From NCBI GenBank assembly GCA_001584585.1, contig LSYV01000001.1, positions 275,069-339,068 of the forward strand: a DNA stretch of 64,000 nt, written 5' to 3'. Made by a program: the position numbers and the translations under genes. The stretch is from Gonium pectorale. Taxonomy: Eukaryota; Chlorophyta; Chlorophyceae; Chlamydomonadales; Volvocaceae. Shown here in pieces: positions 21,118 through 35,514 of the stretch (position 1 is its first letter; every line of letters begins with the position of its first letter). The notes beneath the pieces were generated by a model, which saw nothing but the letters and a program-made list of their open reading frames with translations, was not told the DNA's origin and did not search any database.

Positions 21118-23898
21118 GCGTCCCTGGGCTGGCCTCTGTCGCAGCAGGGGCCGAACGAGCACCGGCCATTGCGCAGTCACACACACCACGAGCCTGGACC
21201 GGTGGACAGCACCCGGGGCAGCGGTGACTCTCCAGCGCCGCCTCACACAGCAGCTTCCGTGCAGTTGCCTTCTCCGTGCCTGCCGCTGCTCGGCCAGGAC
21301 CCTCCGCCAGCTGGCCACGCGACCCGCATCCGTGGAGCTGCCTGCTCCACCTCAAGCACAGCAACTGCCCCAGCATCCGACGTCTCAGCCGCAGCCCTGT
21401 CCGCGGAAGCAGCGGCATGAACGACAGGAGCAGCACCTACAGAAACAGGGAGAGCTGCAACAGCGGTGCTGATCAAGGCTACCGCTGCGTGTGTGATGAT
21501 GATGAAACCCGGCCCTTCCGGTGTGGTGGCGATGCCCCGAGTGGTGGTGGCACTCAGGCATTGGGAGGGCTTTTGCGCTCGTACGTCGGCCCTCTGCGGG
21601 GTGAGTCCGGAGCTTGGCGCCCAGCAGTGCGATGGCCTCCAGCCGCAGCAGCGGCACTTACAGGCGCCACTACGGTGCCATCCTTAGTCGACGAGGGCAT
21701 CGCCGCCTGGCGCTCGCCAGGCAATAAGCTGCGCCTCGCTCTGTAGACCCGCGGCAGGGCGTTTCGTACAGCAGCGTGCCTGGACGGGGAAGCATCCAGT
21801 GCAACTCCACCGTCAGCGCTGACACGAAGGCGGCTTTCAGCCAACCCCTGTCTGGGAGCGTGGCAGATATTCCTGCACGTCTGGGCGCCCGTCCAGCCAC
21901 TCAGATCGCCACTGCAGGGCCCGGTGGCCCCTCAACCAGCTCGTAGTGGGCAGCGTGCTGTACGGCCGCGATATCTTGCTGGAGGCAGAGCTGCCGCCAT
22001 TACCACGGCCGACATCTGATGATTAGACATGCCGTCAGTAATTTGTTCCCTTGCACCTTGGGAGCATTAAACCCGGCAGGGGCAGCAAAGGGGCAGATTG
22101 TACGCATGCGGCCCGACGACATGGTCAGTAGACACCTTGTGCGCTTCACGGGTCATACATGCTTTGACACTATCTTGGAGCGATACAGATGTGCGCTGCG
22201 CTGTATCGTTCTGGTATGGGATGTTTCCTGGGTTGTCCAATAACCGTCTTGCATGCAAACATGTGCATGTTCTCTGAGACTACACAGCAACCCATGCCAC
22301 ACTGATGGCGAATAGCTATCCTATTGAGTCCCTAATAGCATCCAGAAGCATGATGCCCCATTAGCGAAGCGTGTTCACCAAAGCGGCTCACGGCATGTCG
22401 GCTTTTGCTTCGTAAGCGTATGTGGAAACCACAGCTTACTGCCTAGATGCTATCCAACACTCAATCATGATTGAATGGAGGTGCGACGGGCCTTGCACTG
22501 CAAATCGACACTTCCAACATGCGAGAGAGCATAAACAAGTTAGTTGTTTCCAGTTGCTATATTTATGGAGTATGCGCCTAACAACTTCGTCACAGTTCAG
22601 GGCAACCAGCCGCAAAGAATGCCAGGGAATGCACGAACATTTCAGTCCTGCCTAGCATATGGTAGAGGCATAATTCTCCAACACCAAGAGCAGTCTATTC
22701 CAGCAAAGGGGCCATGTCGCGGGCATGTACGGTCTGCGTACGGCAACAGTGCTGCGCTTCACCCTGTCCAATTTTGCCAGATTAGTACCAACCTAGCGCT
22801 CTCTAAGCACATGGTTACTTGGGTTGAGGCCCTGTAATCATGCTATCTTCAATCAGTGTACAGTGCAACCCGCTTTCACGTGGGCTGCGGGGGGCAGCAT
22901 GGCCGGCCAGTTTGGGTGGCACAGCACCCAGGACACCAAGCAAACCTGTTGTTTTACTTGCGGTATTGAGTGGCGCGTTCATTCCGCCAATGTTGTACAG
23001 AGAGAGGGTCTTAGGGTCTCCAAGGGTATGGCAAGAATCGGAAAGCTGAAAAGAAAGCCACCTCGACGGACATACATACCCGAAGCCGCTACGATACCAG
23101 TAGGGCTAGCTGGTACAAGGCGTGGCGGGCGTTGGTACCGAGTAAACGGCCCCTCCCGTACCATGCATGGCAACAAACACCTCCTCTGGCCATTGGTAGC
23201 TGCGTGCAAAGCTCCCAACGCCAACTCGCGGCGCCGGGTCGAGTCCTCGCATAACGGCCGCTGCCCATGGAGACGGGCTGCTACCGCACAGAACATGGTC
23301 ACCGGTTGGCAACATGGGTGGGGCTGTCCTCCAACAGTGGACAGGATGTCCCTTCGCCGGTCAGGCGGGCACAGTACAGTCGTAGCCAGCCCGGCTTTAG
23401 TCCACAAAGCTATCTTTGCAGAATGTCAAGCGCGTACAATGTCTGCTCATGACCTAGCAGCCTTGAAGAAGGCAGGGATGGAAAGACGCGTCAAGGGCCT
23501 GATCAATACGGAAGCGTGAGGCCGGCGCCTGGCATATGATTTGCCATTGAAGAATTGCCAGTACATAACGCCTTCGCGCCAGCCAGTTGCACCAGCCATC
23601 GAACACAAACCAACTAGTGCTGACTTGCCGGCAACGTCGTGCCTTACAGTTCATAGACAGTAACTTGCCACAGGGCCACGAAGGCCGCTATAGGCCTGAG
23701 CCTGCCGACTCCACACGCCGGGAGTACAAGCAGAAAGCGCCGCTGGCTGCCACTCTTCGGCAGCCTCCTAGCTGAGCCACTACCGACACAAGTTGCAGAG
23801 GCCGTGCTGGATGCTGCTGTGCGCATGCCACAGCTGGCAGGCAGCGTGAATGGGCTACGAGATAGTTCTTACTCCACCTTCCGGGGTACTGGCGGCAA
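21118..23898. repeat. Array B unit 2 (short form)
   Basis: Short form with the hairpin version near 21,705. It has the CTGTCCGCGG variant, the GACACTTCCAACATG variant near 22,506, and two private changes (near 22,846 and 23,077). Confidence 0.9.
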
Positions 23899-26679
23899 GC
23901 GTCCCTGGGCTGGCCTCTGTCGCAGCAGGGGCCGAACGAGCACCGGCCATTGCGCAGTCACACACACCACGAGCCTGGACCGGTGGACAGCACCCGGGGC
24001 AGCGGTGACTCTCCAGCGCCGCCTCACACAGCAGCTTCCGTGCAGTTGCCTTCTCCGTGCCTGCCGCTGCTCGGCCAGGACCCTCCGCCAGCTGGCCACG
24101 CGACCCGCATCCGTGGAGCTGCCTGCTCCACCTCAAGCACAGCAACTGCCCCAGCATCCGACGTCTCAGCCGCAGCCCTGTCCGCGGAAGCAGCGGCATG
24201 AACGACAGGAGCAGCACCTACAGAAACAGGGAGAGCTGCAACAGCGGTGCTGATCAAGGCTACCGCTGCGTGTGTGATGATGATGAAACCCGGCCCTTCC
24301 GGTGTGGTGGCGATGCCCCGAGTGGTGGTGGCACTCAGGCATTGGGAGGGCTTTTGCGCTCGTACGTCGGCCCTCTGCGGGGTGAGTCCGGAGCTTGGCG
24401 CCCAGCAGTGCGATGGCCTCCAGCCGCAGCAGCGGCACTTACAGGTGCCACTACGGTGCCATCCTTAGTCGACGAGGGCATCCATGCCAGGCGCTCGCCA
24501 GGCAATAAGCTGCGCCTCGCTCTGTAGACCCGCGGCAGGGCGTTTCGTACAGCAGCGTGCCTGGACGGGGAAGCATCCAGTGCAACTCCACCGTCAGCGC
24601 TGACACGAAGGCGGCTTTCAGCCAACCCCTGTCTGGGAGCGTGGCAGATATTCCTGCACGTCTGGGCGCCCGTCCAGCCACTCAGATCGCCACTGCAGGG
24701 CCCGGTGGCCCCTCAACCAGCTCGTAGTGGGCAGCGTGCTGTACGGCCGCGATATCTTGCTGGAGGCAGAGCTGCCGCCATTACCACGGCCGACATCTGA
24801 TGATTAGACATGCCGTCAGTAATTTGTTCCCTTGCACCTTGGGAGCATTAAACCCGGCAGGGGCAGCAAAGGGGCAGATTGTACGCATGCGGCCCGACGA
24901 CATGGTCAGTAGACACCTTGTGCGCTTCACGGGTCATACATGCTTTGACACTATCTTGGAGCGATACAGATGTGCGCTGCGCTGTATCGTTCTGGTATGG
25001 GATGTTTCCTGGGTTGTCCAATAACCGTCTTGCATGCAAACATGTGCATGTTCTCTGAGACTACACAGCAACCCATGCCACACTGATGGCGAATAGCTAT
25101 CCTATTGAGTCCCTAATAGCATCCAGAAGCATGATGCCCCATTAGCGAAGCGTGTTCACCAAAGCGGCTCACGGCATGTCGGCTTTTGCTTCGTAAGCGT
25201 ATGTGGAAACCACAGCTTACTGCCTAGATGCTATCCAACACTCAATCATGATTGAATGGAGGTGCGACGGGCCTTGCACTGCAAATCGACACTTCCAACA
25301 TGCGAGAGAGCATAAACAAGTTAGTTGTTTCCAGTTGCTATATTTATGGAGTATGCGCCTAACAACTTCGTCACAGTTCAGGGCAACCAGCCGCAAAGAA
25401 TGCCAGGGAATGCACGAACATTTCAGTCCTGCCTAGCATATGGTAGAGGCATAATTCTCCAACACCAAGAGCAGTCTATTCCAGCAAAGGGGCCATGTCG
25501 CGGGCATGTACGGTCTGCGTACGGCAACAGTGCTGCGCTTCACCCTGTCCAATTTTGCCAGATTAGTACCAACCTAGCGCTCTCTAAGCACATGGTTACT
25601 TGGGTTGAGGCCCTGTAATCATGCTATTTTCAATCAGTGTACAGTGCAACCCGCTTTCACGTGGGCTGCGGGGGGCAGCATGGCCGGCCAGTTTGGGTGG
25701 CACAGCACCCAGGACACCAAGCAAACCTGTTGTTTTACTTGCGGTATTGAGTGGCGCGTTCATTCCGCCAATGTTGTACAGAGAGAGGGTCTTAGGGTCT
25801 CCAAGGGTATGGCAAGAATCGGAAAGCTGAAAAGAAAGCCACCTCGACGGACATACACACCCGAAGCCGCTACGATACCAGTAGGGCTAGCTGGTACAAG
25901 GCGTGGCGGGCGTTGGTACCGAGTAAACGGCCCCTCCCGTACCATGCATGGCAACAAACACCTCCTCTGGCCATTGGTAGCTGCGTGCAAAGCTCCCAAC
26001 GCCAACTCGCGGCGCCGGGTCGAGTCCTCGCATAACGGCCGCTGCCCATGGAGACGGGCTGCTACCGCACAGAACATGGTCACCGGTTGGCAACATGGGT
26101 GGGGCTGTCCTCCAACAGTGGACAGGATGTCCCTTCGCCGGTCAGGCGGTCACAGTACAGTCGTAGCCAGCCCGGCTTTAGTCCACAAAGCTATCTTTGC
26201 AGAATGTCAAGCGCGTACAATGTCTGCTCATGACCTAGCAGCCTTGAAGAAGGCAGGGATGGAAAGACGCGTCAAGGGCCTGATCAATACGGAAGCGTGA
26301 GGCCGGCGCCTGGCATATGATTTGCCATTGAAGAATTGCCAGTACATAACGCCTTCGCGCCAGCCAGTTGCACCAGCCATCGAACACAAACCAACTAGTG
26401 CTGACTTGCCGGCAACGTCGTGCCTTACAGTTCATAGACAGTAACTTGCCACAGGGCCACGAAGGCCGCTATAGGCCTGAGCCTGCCGACTCCACACGCC
26501 GGGAGTACAAGCAGAAAGCGCCGCTGGCTGCCACTCTTCGGCAGCCTCCTAGCTGAGCCACTACCGACACAAGTTGCAGAGGCCGTGCTGGATGCTGCTG
26601 TGCGCATGCCACAGCTGGCAGGCAGCGTGAATGGGCTACGAGATAGTTCTTACTCCACCTTCCGGGGTACTGGCGGCAA
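23899..26679. repeat. Array B unit 3 (short form)
   Basis: Short form, but the hairpin site near 24,483 is in the direct-repeat version (GCCAGGC twice). It shares the GACACTTCCAACATG variant with unit 2 and has a private G-to-T near 26,150. Confidence 0.9.
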
Positions 26680-29624
26680 GCGTCCCTGGGCTGGCCTCTG
26701 TCGCAGCAGGGGCCGAACGAGCACCGGCCATTGCGCAGTCACACACACCACGAGCCTGGACCGGTGGACAGCACCCGGGGCAGCGGTGACTCTCCAGCGC
26801 CGCCTCACACAGCAGCTTCCGTGCAGTTGCCTTCTCCGTGCCTGCCGCTGCTCGGCCAGGACCCTCCGCCAGCTGGCCACGCGACCCGCATCCGTGGAGC
26901 TGCCTGCTCCACCTCAAGCACAGCAACTGCCCCAGCATCCGACGTCTCAGCCGCAGCCCTGTCCGCGGAAGCAGCGGCATGAACGACAGGAGCAGCACCT
27001 ACAGAAACAGGGAGAGCTGCAACAGCGGTGCTGATCAAGGCTACCGCTGCGTGTGTGATGATGATGAAACCCGGCCCTTCCGGTGTGGTGGCGATGCCCC
27101 GAGTGGTGGTGGCACTCAGGCATTGGGAGGGCTTTTGCGCTCGTACGTCGGCCCTCTGCGGGGTGAGTCCGGAGCTTGGCGCCCAGCAGTGCGATGGCCT
27201 CCAGCCGCAGCAGCGGCACTTACAGGTGCCACTACGGTGCCATCCTTAGTCGACGAGGGCATCCATGCCAGGCGCTCGCCAGGCAATAAGCTGCGCCTCG
27301 CTCTGTAGACCCGCGGCAGGGCGTTTCATACCGCAGCGCGCCTGGACGGGGAAGCATCCAGTGCAACTCCACCGTCAGCGCTGACACGAAGGCGGCTTTC
27401 AGCCAACCCCTGTCTGGGAGCGTGGCAGATATTCCTGCACGTCTGGGCGCCCGTCCAGCCACTCAGATCGCCACTGCAGGGCCTGGTGGCCCCTCAACCA
27501 GCTAGTAGTGGGCAGCGTGCTGTACGGCCGCAATATGATGCTGGAGGCAGAGCTGCCGCCATTACCACGGCCGACATCTGATGATTAGACATGCCGTCAG
27601 TAATTTGTTCCCTTGCACCTTGGGAGCATTAAACCCGGCAGGGGCAGCAAAGGGCCGGGGCAGATTGTCATGCCAATCGGGCCTTCAGCACACGGGGCGG
27701 GGGCCCGTTGAGGCTGGCTGGCTCGGGTCCGCCCCGCCCTTCTGGACACGCCGATGCATCCTGTACTGCTATCCCACAGGGAGAAGTTCCGCACTTGTCT
27801 TGATGCCCTGCATGGACGGCGCGCTGTGCGCATGCGGCCCAAAGACATGGTCAGTAGACACCTTGTGCGCTTCACGGGTCATACATGCTTTGACACTATC
27901 TTGGAGCGATACAGATGTGCGCTGCGCTGTATCGTTCTGGTATGGGATGTTTCCTGGGTTGTCCAATAACCGTCTTGCATGCAAACATGTGCATGTTCTC
28001 TGAGACTACACAGCAACCCATGCCACACTGATGGCGAATAGCTATCCTATTGAGTCCCTAATAGCATCCAGAAGCATGATGCCCCATTAGCGAAGCGTGT
28101 TCACCAAAGCGGCTCACGGCATGTCGGCTTTTGCTTCGTAAGCGTATGTGGAAACCACAGCTTACTGCCTAGATGCTATCCAACACTCAATCATGATTGA
28201 ATGGAGGTGCGACGGGCCTTGCACTGCAAATCGTCGCTTCCAAAATGCGAGAGAGCATAAACAAGTTAGTTGTTTCCAGTTGCTATATTTATGGAGTATG
28301 CGCCTAACAACTTCGTCACAGTTCAGGGCAACCAGCCGCAAAGAATGCCAGAGAATGCACGAACATTTCAGTCCTGCCTAGCATATGGTAGAGGCATCAT
28401 TCTCCAACACCAAGAGCAGTCTATTCCAGCAAAGGGGCCATGTCGCGGGCATGTACGGTCTGCGTACGGCAACAGTGCTGCGCTTCACCCTGTCCAATTT
28501 TGCCAGATTAGTACCAACCTAGCGCTCTCTAAGCACATGGTTACTTGGGTTGAGGCCCTGTAATCATGCTATTTTCAATCAGTGTACAGTGCAACCCGCT
28601 TTCACGTGGGCTGCGGGGGGCAGCATGGCCGGCCAGTTTGGGTGGCACAGCACCCAGGACACCAAGCAAACCTGTTGTTTTGCTTGCGGTATTGAGTGGC
28701 GCGTTCATTCCGCCAATGTTGTACAGAGAGAGGGTCTTAGGGTCTCCAAGGGTATGGCAAGAATCGGAAAGCTGAAAAGAAAGCCACCTCGACGGACATA
28801 CACACCCGAAGCCGCTACGATACCAGTAGGGCTAGCTGGTACAAGGCGTGGCGGGCGTTGGTACCGAGTAAACGGCCCCTCCCGTACCATGCATGGCAAC
28901 AAACACCTCCTCTGGCCATTGGTAGCTGCGTGCAAAGCTCCCAACGCCAACTCGCGGCGCCGGGTCGAGTCCTCGCATAACGGCCGCTGCCCATGGAGAC
29001 GGGCTGCTACCGCACAGAACATGGTCACCGGTTGGCAACATGGGTGGGGCTGTCCTCCAACAGTGGACAGGATGTCCCTTCGCCGGTCAGGCGGGCACAG
29101 TACAGTCGTAGCCAGCCCGGCTTTAGTCCACAAAGCTATCTTTGCAGAATGTCAAGCGCGTACAATGTCTGCTCATGACCTAGCAGCCTTGAAGAAGGCA
29201 GGGATGGAAAGACGCGTCAAGGGCCTGATCAATACGGAAGCGTGAGGCCGGCGCCTGGCATATGATTTGCCATTGAAGAATTGCCAGTACATAACGCCTT
29301 CGCGCCAGCCAGTTGCACCAGCCATCGAACACAAACCAACTAGTGCTGACTTGCCGGCAACGTCGTGCCTTACAGTTCATAGACAGTAACTTGCCACAGG
29401 GCCACGAAGGCCGCTATAGGCCTGAGCCTGCCGACTCCACACGCCGGGAGTACAAGCAGAAAGCGCCGCTGGCTGCCACTCTTCGGCAGCCTCCTAGCTG
29501 AGCCACTACCGACACAAGTTGCAGAGGCCGTGCTGGATGCTGCTGTGCGCATGCCACAGCTGGCAGGCAGCGTGAATGGGCTACGAGATAGTTCTTACTC
29601 CACCTTCCGGGGTACTGGCGGCAA
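26680..29624. repeat. Array B unit 4 (long form)
   Basis: First unit with the 164-bp block. It has the direct-repeat version near 27,264, a cluster of changes after 27,325 shared with all later units, and the GTCGCTTCCAAAATG variant of unit 1 near 28,232. Confidence 0.9.
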
Positions 29625-32569
29625 GCGTCCCTGGGCTGGCCTCTGTCGCAGCAGGGGCCGAACGAGCACCGGCCATTGCGCAGTCACACACACCACGAGC
29701 CTGGACCGGTGGACAGCACCCGGGGCAGCGGTGACTCTCCAGCGCCGCCTCACACAGCAGCTTCCGTGCAGTTGCCTTCTCCGTGCCTGCCGCTGCTCGG
29801 CCAGGACCCTCCGCCAGCTGGCCACGCGACCCGCATCTGTGGAGCTGCCTGCTCCACCTCAAGCACAGCAACTGCCCCAGCATCCGACGTCTCAGCCGCA
29901 GCCCTGTCCGCGGAAGCAGCGGCATGAACGACAGGAGCAGCACCTACAGAAACAGGGAGAGCTGCAACAGCGGTGCTGATCAAGGCTACCGCTGCGTGTG
30001 TGATGATGATGAAACCCGGCCCTTCCGGTGTGGTGGCGATGCCCCGAGTGGTGGTGGCACTCAGGCATTGGGAGGGCTTTTGCGCTCGTACGTCGGCCCT
30101 CTGCGGGGTGAGTCCGGAGCTTGGCGCCCAGCAGTGCGATGGCCTCCAGCCGCAGCAGCGGCACTTACAGGCGCCACTACGGTGCCATCCTTAGTCGACG
30201 AGGGCATCCATGCCAGGCGCTCGCCAGGCAATAAGCTGCGCCTCGCTCTGTAGACCCGCGGCAGGGCGTTTCATACCGCAGCGCGCCTGGACGGGGAAGC
30301 ATCCAGTGCAACTCCACCGTCAGCGCTGACACGAAGGCGGCTTTCAGCCAACCCCTGTCTGGGAGCGTGGCAGATATTCCTGCACGTCTGGGCGCCCGTC
30401 CAGCCACTCAGATCGCCACTGCAGGGCCTGGTGGCCCCTCAACCAGCTAGTAGTGGGCAGCGTGCAGTACGGCCGCAATATGATGCTGGAGGCAGAGCTG
30501 CCGCCATTACCACGGCCGACATCTGATGATTAGACATGCCGTCAGTAATTTGTTCCCTTGCACCTTGGGAGCATTAAACCCGGCAGGGGCAGCAAAGGGC
30601 CGGGGCAGATTGTCATGCCAATCGGGCCTTCAGCACACGGGGCGGGGGCCCGTTGAGGCTGGCTGGCTCGGGTCCGCCCCGCCCTTCTGGACACGCCGAT
30701 GCATCCTGTACTGCTATCCGACAGGGAGAAGTTCCGCACTTGTCTTGATGCCCTGCATGGACGGCGCGCTGTACGCATGCGGCCCGACGACATGGTCAGT
30801 AGACACCTTGTGCGCTTCACGGGTCATACATGCTTTGACACTATCTTGGAGCGATACAGATGTGCGCTGCGCTGTATCGTTCTGGTATGGGATGTTTCCT
30901 GGGTTGTCCAATAACCGTCTTGCATGCAAACATGTGCATGTTCTCTGAGACTACACAGCAACCTATGCCACACTGATGGCGAATAGCTATCCTATTGAGT
31001 CCCTAATAGCATCCAGAAGCATGATGCCCCATTAGCGAAGCGTGTTCACCAAAGCGGCTCACGGCATGTCGGCTTTTGCTTCGTAAGCGTATGTGGAAAC
31101 CACAGCTTACTGCCTGGATGCTATCCAACACTCAATCATGATTGAGTGGAGTTGCGACGGGCCTTGCACTGCAAATCGACACTTCCAACATGCGAGAGAG
31201 CATAAACAAGTTGGTTGTTTTCAGTTGCTATATTTATGGAGTATGCGCCTAACAACTCCGTCACAGTTTAGGGCAACCAGCCGCAAAGAATACCAGGGAA
31301 TGCACGAACATTTTAGTCCTGTCTAGCATATGGTAGAGGCATAATTCTCCAACACCAAGAGCAGTCTATTCCAGCAAAGGGGCCATGTCGCGGGCATGTA
31401 CGGTCTGCGTACGGCAACAGTGCTGCGCTTCACCCTGTCCAATTTTGCCAGATTAGTACCAACCTAGCGCTCTCTAAGCACATGGTTACTTGGGTTGAGG
31501 CCCTGTAATCATGCTATTTTCAATCAGTGTACAGTGCAACCCGCTTTCACGTGGGCTGCGGGGGGCAGCATGGCCGGCCAGTTTGGGTGGCACAGCACCC
31601 AGGACACCAAGCAAACCTGTTGTTTTGCTTGCGGTATTGAGTGGCGCGTTCATTCCGCCAATGTTGTACAGAGAGAGGGTCTTAGGGTCTCCAAGGGTAT
31701 GGCAAGAATCGGAAAGCTGAAAAGAAAGCCACCTCGACGGACATACACACCCGAAGCCGCTACGATACCAGTAGGGCTAGCTGGTACAAGGCGTGGCGGG
31801 CGTTGGTACCGAGTAAACGGCCCCTCCCGTACCATGCATGGCAACAAACACCTCCTCTGGCCATTGGTAGCTGCGTGCAAAGCTCCCAACGCCAACTCGC
31901 GGCGCCGGGTCGAGTCCTCGCATAACGGCCGCTGCCCATGGAGACGGGCTGCTACCGCACAGAACATGGTCACCGGTTGGCAACATGGGTGGGGCTGTCC
32001 TCCAACAGTGGACAGGATGTCCCTTCGCCGGTCAGGCGGGCACAGTACAGTCGTAGCCAGCCCGGCTTTAGTCCACAAAGCTATCTTTGCAGAATGTCAA
32101 GCGCGTACAATGTCTGCTCATGACCTAGCAGCCTTGAAGAAGGCAGGGATGGAAAGACGCGTCAAGGGCCTGATCAATACGGAAGCGTGAGGCCGGCGCC
32201 TGGCATATGATTTGCCATTGAAGAATTGCCAGTACATAACGCCTTCGCGCCAGCCAGTTGCACCAGCCATCGAACACAAACCAACTAGTGCTGACTTGCC
32301 GGCAACGTCGTGCCTTACAGTTCATAGACAGTAACTTGCCACAGGGCCACGAAGGCCGCTATAGGCCTGAGCCTGCCGACTCCACACGCCGGGAGTACAA
32401 GCAGAAAGCGCCGCTGGCTGCCACTCTTCGGCAGCCTCCTAGCTGAGCCACTACCGACACAAGTTGCAGAGGCCGTGCTGGATGCTGCTGTGCGCATGCC
32501 ACAGCTGGCAGGCAGCGTGAATGGGCTACGAGATAGTTCTTACTCCACCTTCCGGGGTACTGGCGGCAA
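29625..32569. repeat. Array B unit 5 (long form)
   Basis: Long form with the direct-repeat version near 30,209. It retains ACGCATGCGGCCCGAC after the 164-bp block, the state seen in the short units. It is noticeably diverged around 31,115-31,325, a block shared with unit 7. Confidence 0.9.
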
Positions 32570-35514
32570 GCGTCCCTGGGCTGGCCTCTGTCGCAGCAGG
32601 GGCCGAACGAGCACCGGCCATTGCGCAGTCACACACACCACGAGCCTGGACCGGTGGACAGCACCCGGGGCAGCGGTGACTCTCCAGCGCCGCCTCACAC
32701 AGCAGCTTCCGTGCAGTTGCCTTCTCCGTGCCTGCCGCTGCTCGGCCAGGACCCTCCGCCAGCTGGCCACGCGACCCGCATCCGTGGAGCTGCCTGCTCC
32801 ACCTCAAGCACAGCAACTGCCCCAGCATCCGACGTCTCAGCCGCAGCCCTGTGCGCGGAAGCAGCGGCATGAACGACAGGAGCAGCACCTACAGAAACAG
32901 GGAGAGCTGCAACAGCGGTGCTGATCAAGGCTACCGCTGCGTGTGTGATGATGATGAAACCCGGCCCTTCCGGTGTGGTGGCGATGCCCCGAGTGGTGGT
33001 GGCACTCAGGCATTGGGAGGGCTTTTGCGCTCGTACGTCGGCCCTCTGCGGGGTGAGTCCGGAGCTTGGCGCCCAGCAGTGCGATGGCCTCCAGCCGCAG
33101 CAGCGGCACTTACAGGCGCCACTACGGTGCCATCCTTAGTCGACGAGGGCATCGCCGCCTGGCGCTCGCCAGGCAATAAGCTGCGCCTCGCTCTGTAGAC
33201 CCGCGGCAGGGCGTTTCATACCGCAGCGCGCCTGGACGGGGAAGCATCCAGTGCAACTCCACCGTCAGCGCTGACACGAAGGCGGCTTTCAGCCAACCCC
33301 TGTCTGGGAGCGTGGCAGATATTCCTGCACGTCTGGGCGCCCGTCCAGCCACTCAGATCGCTACTGCAGGGCCTGGTGGCCCCTCAACCAGCTAGTAGTG
33401 GGCAGCGTGCAGTACGGCCGCAATATGATGCTGGAGGCAGAGCTGCCGCCATTACCACGGCCGACATCTGATGATTAGACATGCCGTCAGTAATTTGTTC
33501 CCTTGCACCTTGGGAGCATTAAACCCGGCAGGGGCAGCAAAGGGCCGGGGCAGATTGTCATGCCAATCGGGCCTTCAGCACACGGGGCGGGGGCCCGTTG
33601 AGGCTGGCTGGCTCGGGTCCGCCCCGCCCTTCTGGACACGCCGATGCATCCTGTACTGCTATCCCACAGGGAGAAGTTCCGCACTTGTCTTGATGCCCTG
33701 CATGGACGGCGCGCTGTGCGCATGCGGCCCAAAGACATGGTCAGTAGACACCTTGTGCGCTTCACGGGTCATACATGCTTTGACACTATCTTGGAGCGAT
33801 ACAGATGTGCGCTGCGCTGTATCGTTCTGGTATGGGATGTTTCCTGGGTTGTCCAATAACCGTCTTGCATGCAAACATGTGCATGTTCTCTGAGACTACA
33901 CAGCAACCCATGCCACACTGATGGCGAATAGCTATCCTATTGAGTCCCTAATAGCATCCAGAAGCATGATGCCCCATTAGCGAAGCGTGTTCACCAAAGC
34001 GGCTCACGGCATGTCGGCTTTTGCTTCGTAAGCGTATGTGGAAACCACAGCTTACTGCCTAGATGCTATCCAACACTCAATCATGATTGAATGGAGGTGC
34101 GACGGGCCTTGCACTGCAAATCGTCGCTTCCAAAATGCGAGAGAGCATAAACAAGTTAGTTGTTTCCAGTTGCTATATTTATGGAGTATGCGCCTAACAA
34201 CTTCGTCACAGTTCAGGGCAACCAGCCGCAAAGAATGCCAGAGAATGCACGAACATTTCAGTCCTGCCTAGCATATGGTAGAGGCATAATTCTCCAACAC
34301 CAAGAGCAGTCTATTCCAGCAAAGGGGCCATGTCGCGGGCATGTACGGTCTGCGTACGGCAACAGTGCTGCGCTTCACCCTGTCCAATTTTGCCAGATTA
34401 GTACCAACCTAGCGCTCTCTAAGCACATGGTTACTTGGGTTGAGGCCCTGTAATCATGCTATTTTCAATCAGTGTACAGTGCAACCCGCTTTCACGTGGG
34501 CTGCGGGGGGCAGCATGGCCGGCCAGTTTGGGTGGCACAGCACCCAGGACACCAAGCAAACCTGTTGTTTTGCTTGCGGTATTGAGTGGCGCGTTCATTC
34601 CGCCAATGTTGTACAGAGAGAGGGTCTTAGGGTCTCCAAGGGTATGGCAAGAATCGGAAAGCTGAAAAGAAAGCCACCTCGACGGACATACACACCCGAA
34701 GCCGCTACGATACCAGTAGGGCTAGCTGGTACAAGGCGTGGCGGGCGTTGGTACCGAGTAAACGGCCCCTCCCGTACCATGCATGGCAACAAACACCTCC
34801 TCTGGCCATTGGTAGCTGCGTGCAAAGCTCCCAACGCCAACTCGCGGCGCCGGGTCGAGTCCTCGCATAACGGCCGCTGCCCATGGAGACGGGCTGCTAC
34901 CGCACAGAACATGGTCACCGGTTGGCAACATGGGTGGGGCTGTCCTCCAACAGTGGACAGGATGTCCCTTCGCCGGTCAGGCGGGCACAGTACAGTCGTA
35001 GCCAGCCCGGCTTTAGTCCACAAAGCTATCTTTGCAGAATGTCAAGCGCGTACAATGTCTGCTCATGACCTAGCAGCCTTGAAGAAGGCAGGGATGGAAA
35101 GACGCGTCAAGGGCCTGATCAATACGGAAGCGTGAGGCCGGCGCCTGGCATATGATTTGCCATTGAAGAATTGCCAGTACATAACGCCTTCGCGCCAGCC
35201 AGTTGCACCAGCCATCGAACACAAACCAACTAGTGCTGACTTGCCGGCAACGTCGTGCCTTACAGTTCATAAACAGTAACTTGCCACAGGGCCACGAAGG
35301 CCGCTATAGGCCTGAGCCTGCCGACTCCACACGCCGGGAGTACAAGCAGAAAGCGCCGCTGGCTGCCACTCTTCGGCAGCCTCCTAGCTGAGCCACTACC
35401 GACACAAGTTGCAGAGGCCGTGCTGGATGCTGCTGTGCGCATGCCACAGCTGGCAGGCAGCGTGAATGGGCTACGAGATAGTTCTTACTCCACCTTCCGG
35501 GGTACTGGCGGCAA
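32570..35514. repeat. Array B unit 6 (long form)
   Basis: Long form that has gone back to the hairpin version near 33,153 and to the CTGTGCGCGG variant of unit 1. It matches unit 4 around 34,100-34,270. A private G-to-A lies near 35,271. Confidence 0.9.
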